Source: Laspinema olomoucense D3b
Lineage (GTDB): Bacteria > Cyanobacteriota > Cyanobacteriia > Cyanobacteriales > Laspinemataceae
Direction of reading: 5' to 3'
DNA length: 64,000 bases
NCBI RefSeq assembly: GCF_025370785.1
Contig: NZ_JAMXFA010000006.1
Location: 1 to 64,000 of the forward strand
The position numbers were made by a program, and so were the translations under genes. The notes beneath the pieces were generated by a model. The model saw only the letters and a list, made by a program, of their open reading frames with translations. It had not been told where the DNA came from and ran no database searches. Every line of letters begins with the position of its first letter. Position 1 is the first letter of the stretch. Of the stretch, positions 63,901 through 64,000 are shown piece by piece.

Positions 63901-64000
63901 AGTTGCAGCACTTCTCCATCTTCGGCGTGTAGCATGATGGGGACTGGGGAATTCATGATGGCTAATTGAAACCATCGCTGTGACTCTTGGCGATCGCCTT
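60921..64000 (-). CDS. Multi-PAS hybrid sensor kinase (5' end beyond the window)
   Basis: At least 1026 codons; the frame is open to the window edge without a stop (RQESQRWFQLA precedes the Met at 63956), so the true start is outside and Met 63956 is internal to the first PAS domain. Numbering from 63956: PAS domains at about 1-110, 150-270, 285-400 and 405-525; HisKA with His552 (MSHELRTPLNAILGF); HATPase (NAIKFTR, DTGMGIAPEELPGLF, GTGLGLSISRQFV); REC with Asp850 (VMDMQMPVMNGYEA). A 90-residue C-terminal helical part lacks an obvious Hpt His. No transmembrane segment is seen in the visible part. Confidence 0.9.
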   Translation of the reverse strand, partial: GDRQESQRWFQLAIMNSPVPIMLHAEDGEVLQLNTAWSRMSGYQLADIPTLHDWTEKAAQDRTKTLRKPIQTIYPLEAGQVQEKEQTVRTKNGENRVWYFYRVTLGKTRDGRRITMNTAVDITERKQTEQVLREFNQALENRIAERTVELQQELHQRQQIEGNLRESQALLKSLIECTPDMITALDTDFTCLVANESAKREFKKLFGCPLELGDNLLECLSHLPSEQANIRNLWNRAFREENFSITLKFGALPPDRHYYELNYSSMRDPSGKILGASLIWRDVNARIKADQALRESEARFQAFMNYSPALAWISDRNGQILYCNQNLASLFRWSVDELLSKTPFDVHRRDIAEQHVANTRLVADGGEVVEAIESAFRSDGSLAEFLVYKFPLEIDGGEHLVGGVGFDITKQLQAENALRESEAKLKAILNNAPVGIYLKDLEGKFLLVNQYLLDVLQVSEEQCLGKTFAEFFPGEFAEQVEANERNIVENGVPYYFEELLTLPDGIHTFYTVKLILQDLSGQPYALCGISTDISARKGAEIALIEAKEAAEAANLTKSAFLANMSHELRTPLNAILGFTQILARDSSLNPHQQEQIAIINSSGEHLLNLINDVLEISKIEAGRSALHLSNFDFYALLTDLEAMLHIKAASKGLQIIFTRESVPQYITTDESKLRQVLTNLVGNAIKFTRTGGVSLRVRATAIEEANLEPASRFYFYFEIEDTGMGIAPEELPGLFTPFHQTATGRTASEGTGLGLSISRQFVQMMGGDIQVSSRLDVGTLVKFTIQVSVAQGSDLKTASQVPRIIGLEPDQPSYRILVADDRSESRRLIRCYLEPLGFEVREAENGQQALEIWESWEPHLIVMDMQMPVMNGYEATRQIRSHVKGQATVVIALTASVFEENRSLILSAGCNKFLRKPCRQEVLLETFAHHLGVRYQYEDPESGIEDKSDSQDAAFIQGPAALQGMPLPWIHALHKAALAADSEAIDELIQEIPESSAAIAHFLQDWTNNFRFDKISALTQELLYE

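Overview
The window comes from a cyanobacterial chromosome, most likely a filamentous, non-heterocystous type; the genus cannot be fixed from the sequence alone. The octamer GCGATCGC (HIP1) recurs throughout. The gene set is cyanobacterial: nblA, a His46/His70/His117 GlbN hemoglobin, a COP23-domain protein, a three-POTRA Omp85, and the lpxC-fabZ-lpxA-lpxB and rplS-trnW-secE-nusG-rplK-rplA-rplJ-rplL orders. Intergenic regions carry heptamer tandem repeats and several families of dispersed palindromes, typical of large filamentous genomes.

Layout. 0-3.1 kb: repeats, then a GAF-GAF-PAS class III adenylate cyclase. 3.1-10.1 kb: a minus-strand run containing an ABC transporter of the SsuA/THI5 type, whose permease is separated from its ATPase and lipoprotein by an SDR-PTPS pair (tetrahydropterin synthesis), plus a Nudix hydrolase, a glycosyltransferase-like protein and FolB. 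10.3-17.4 kb: purC, omp85 and the lipid A genes lpxC-fabZ-lpxA-lpxB. 17.6-25 kb: small envelope protein, ABC1/UbiB kinase, PP2C phosphatase, NblA, GlbN, tandem universal stress protein. 25.8-32.6 kb: AnmK and an RND efflux pump with a very long membrane-fusion protein. 33.2-39.5 kb: HD phosphohydrolase, AI-2E-type permease, an orphan OppC-like permease with a hydrophobic mini-ORF upstream, CysE and small hypotheticals. 39.5-42.4 kb: an orphan ParB-like gene in a repeat-rich, AT-rich gene desert; a perfect 30-bp tandem palindromic repeat lies inside the gene. 42.4-48.8 kb: five consecutive exported proteins (COP23 protein, trypsin-like protease, trypsin-TPR protease, beta-barrel protein, acidic Pro/Thr/Glu-rich protein). 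48.9-53.9 kb: dnaK, hsp20, nested repeats and a deoxyhypusine synthase-like enzyme. 53.9-54.95 kb: about 1 kb of ORF-free DNA with many stem-loops. 54.95-59.5 kb: ribosomal protein/secE/nusG region with an L10-leader attenuator. 59.6-64 kb: two overlapping sensor kinases, the upstream one cut by the window edge.

Functional themes are outer-membrane biogenesis (Omp85 next to lipid A synthesis), pterin/folate metabolism, stress and proteostasis, second-messenger and two-component signalling, and the ribosomal stalk. The least explained parts are the exported-protease cluster at 42.4-48.8 kb, the ParB desert, the pterin/transporter run and the structured gap before rplS.
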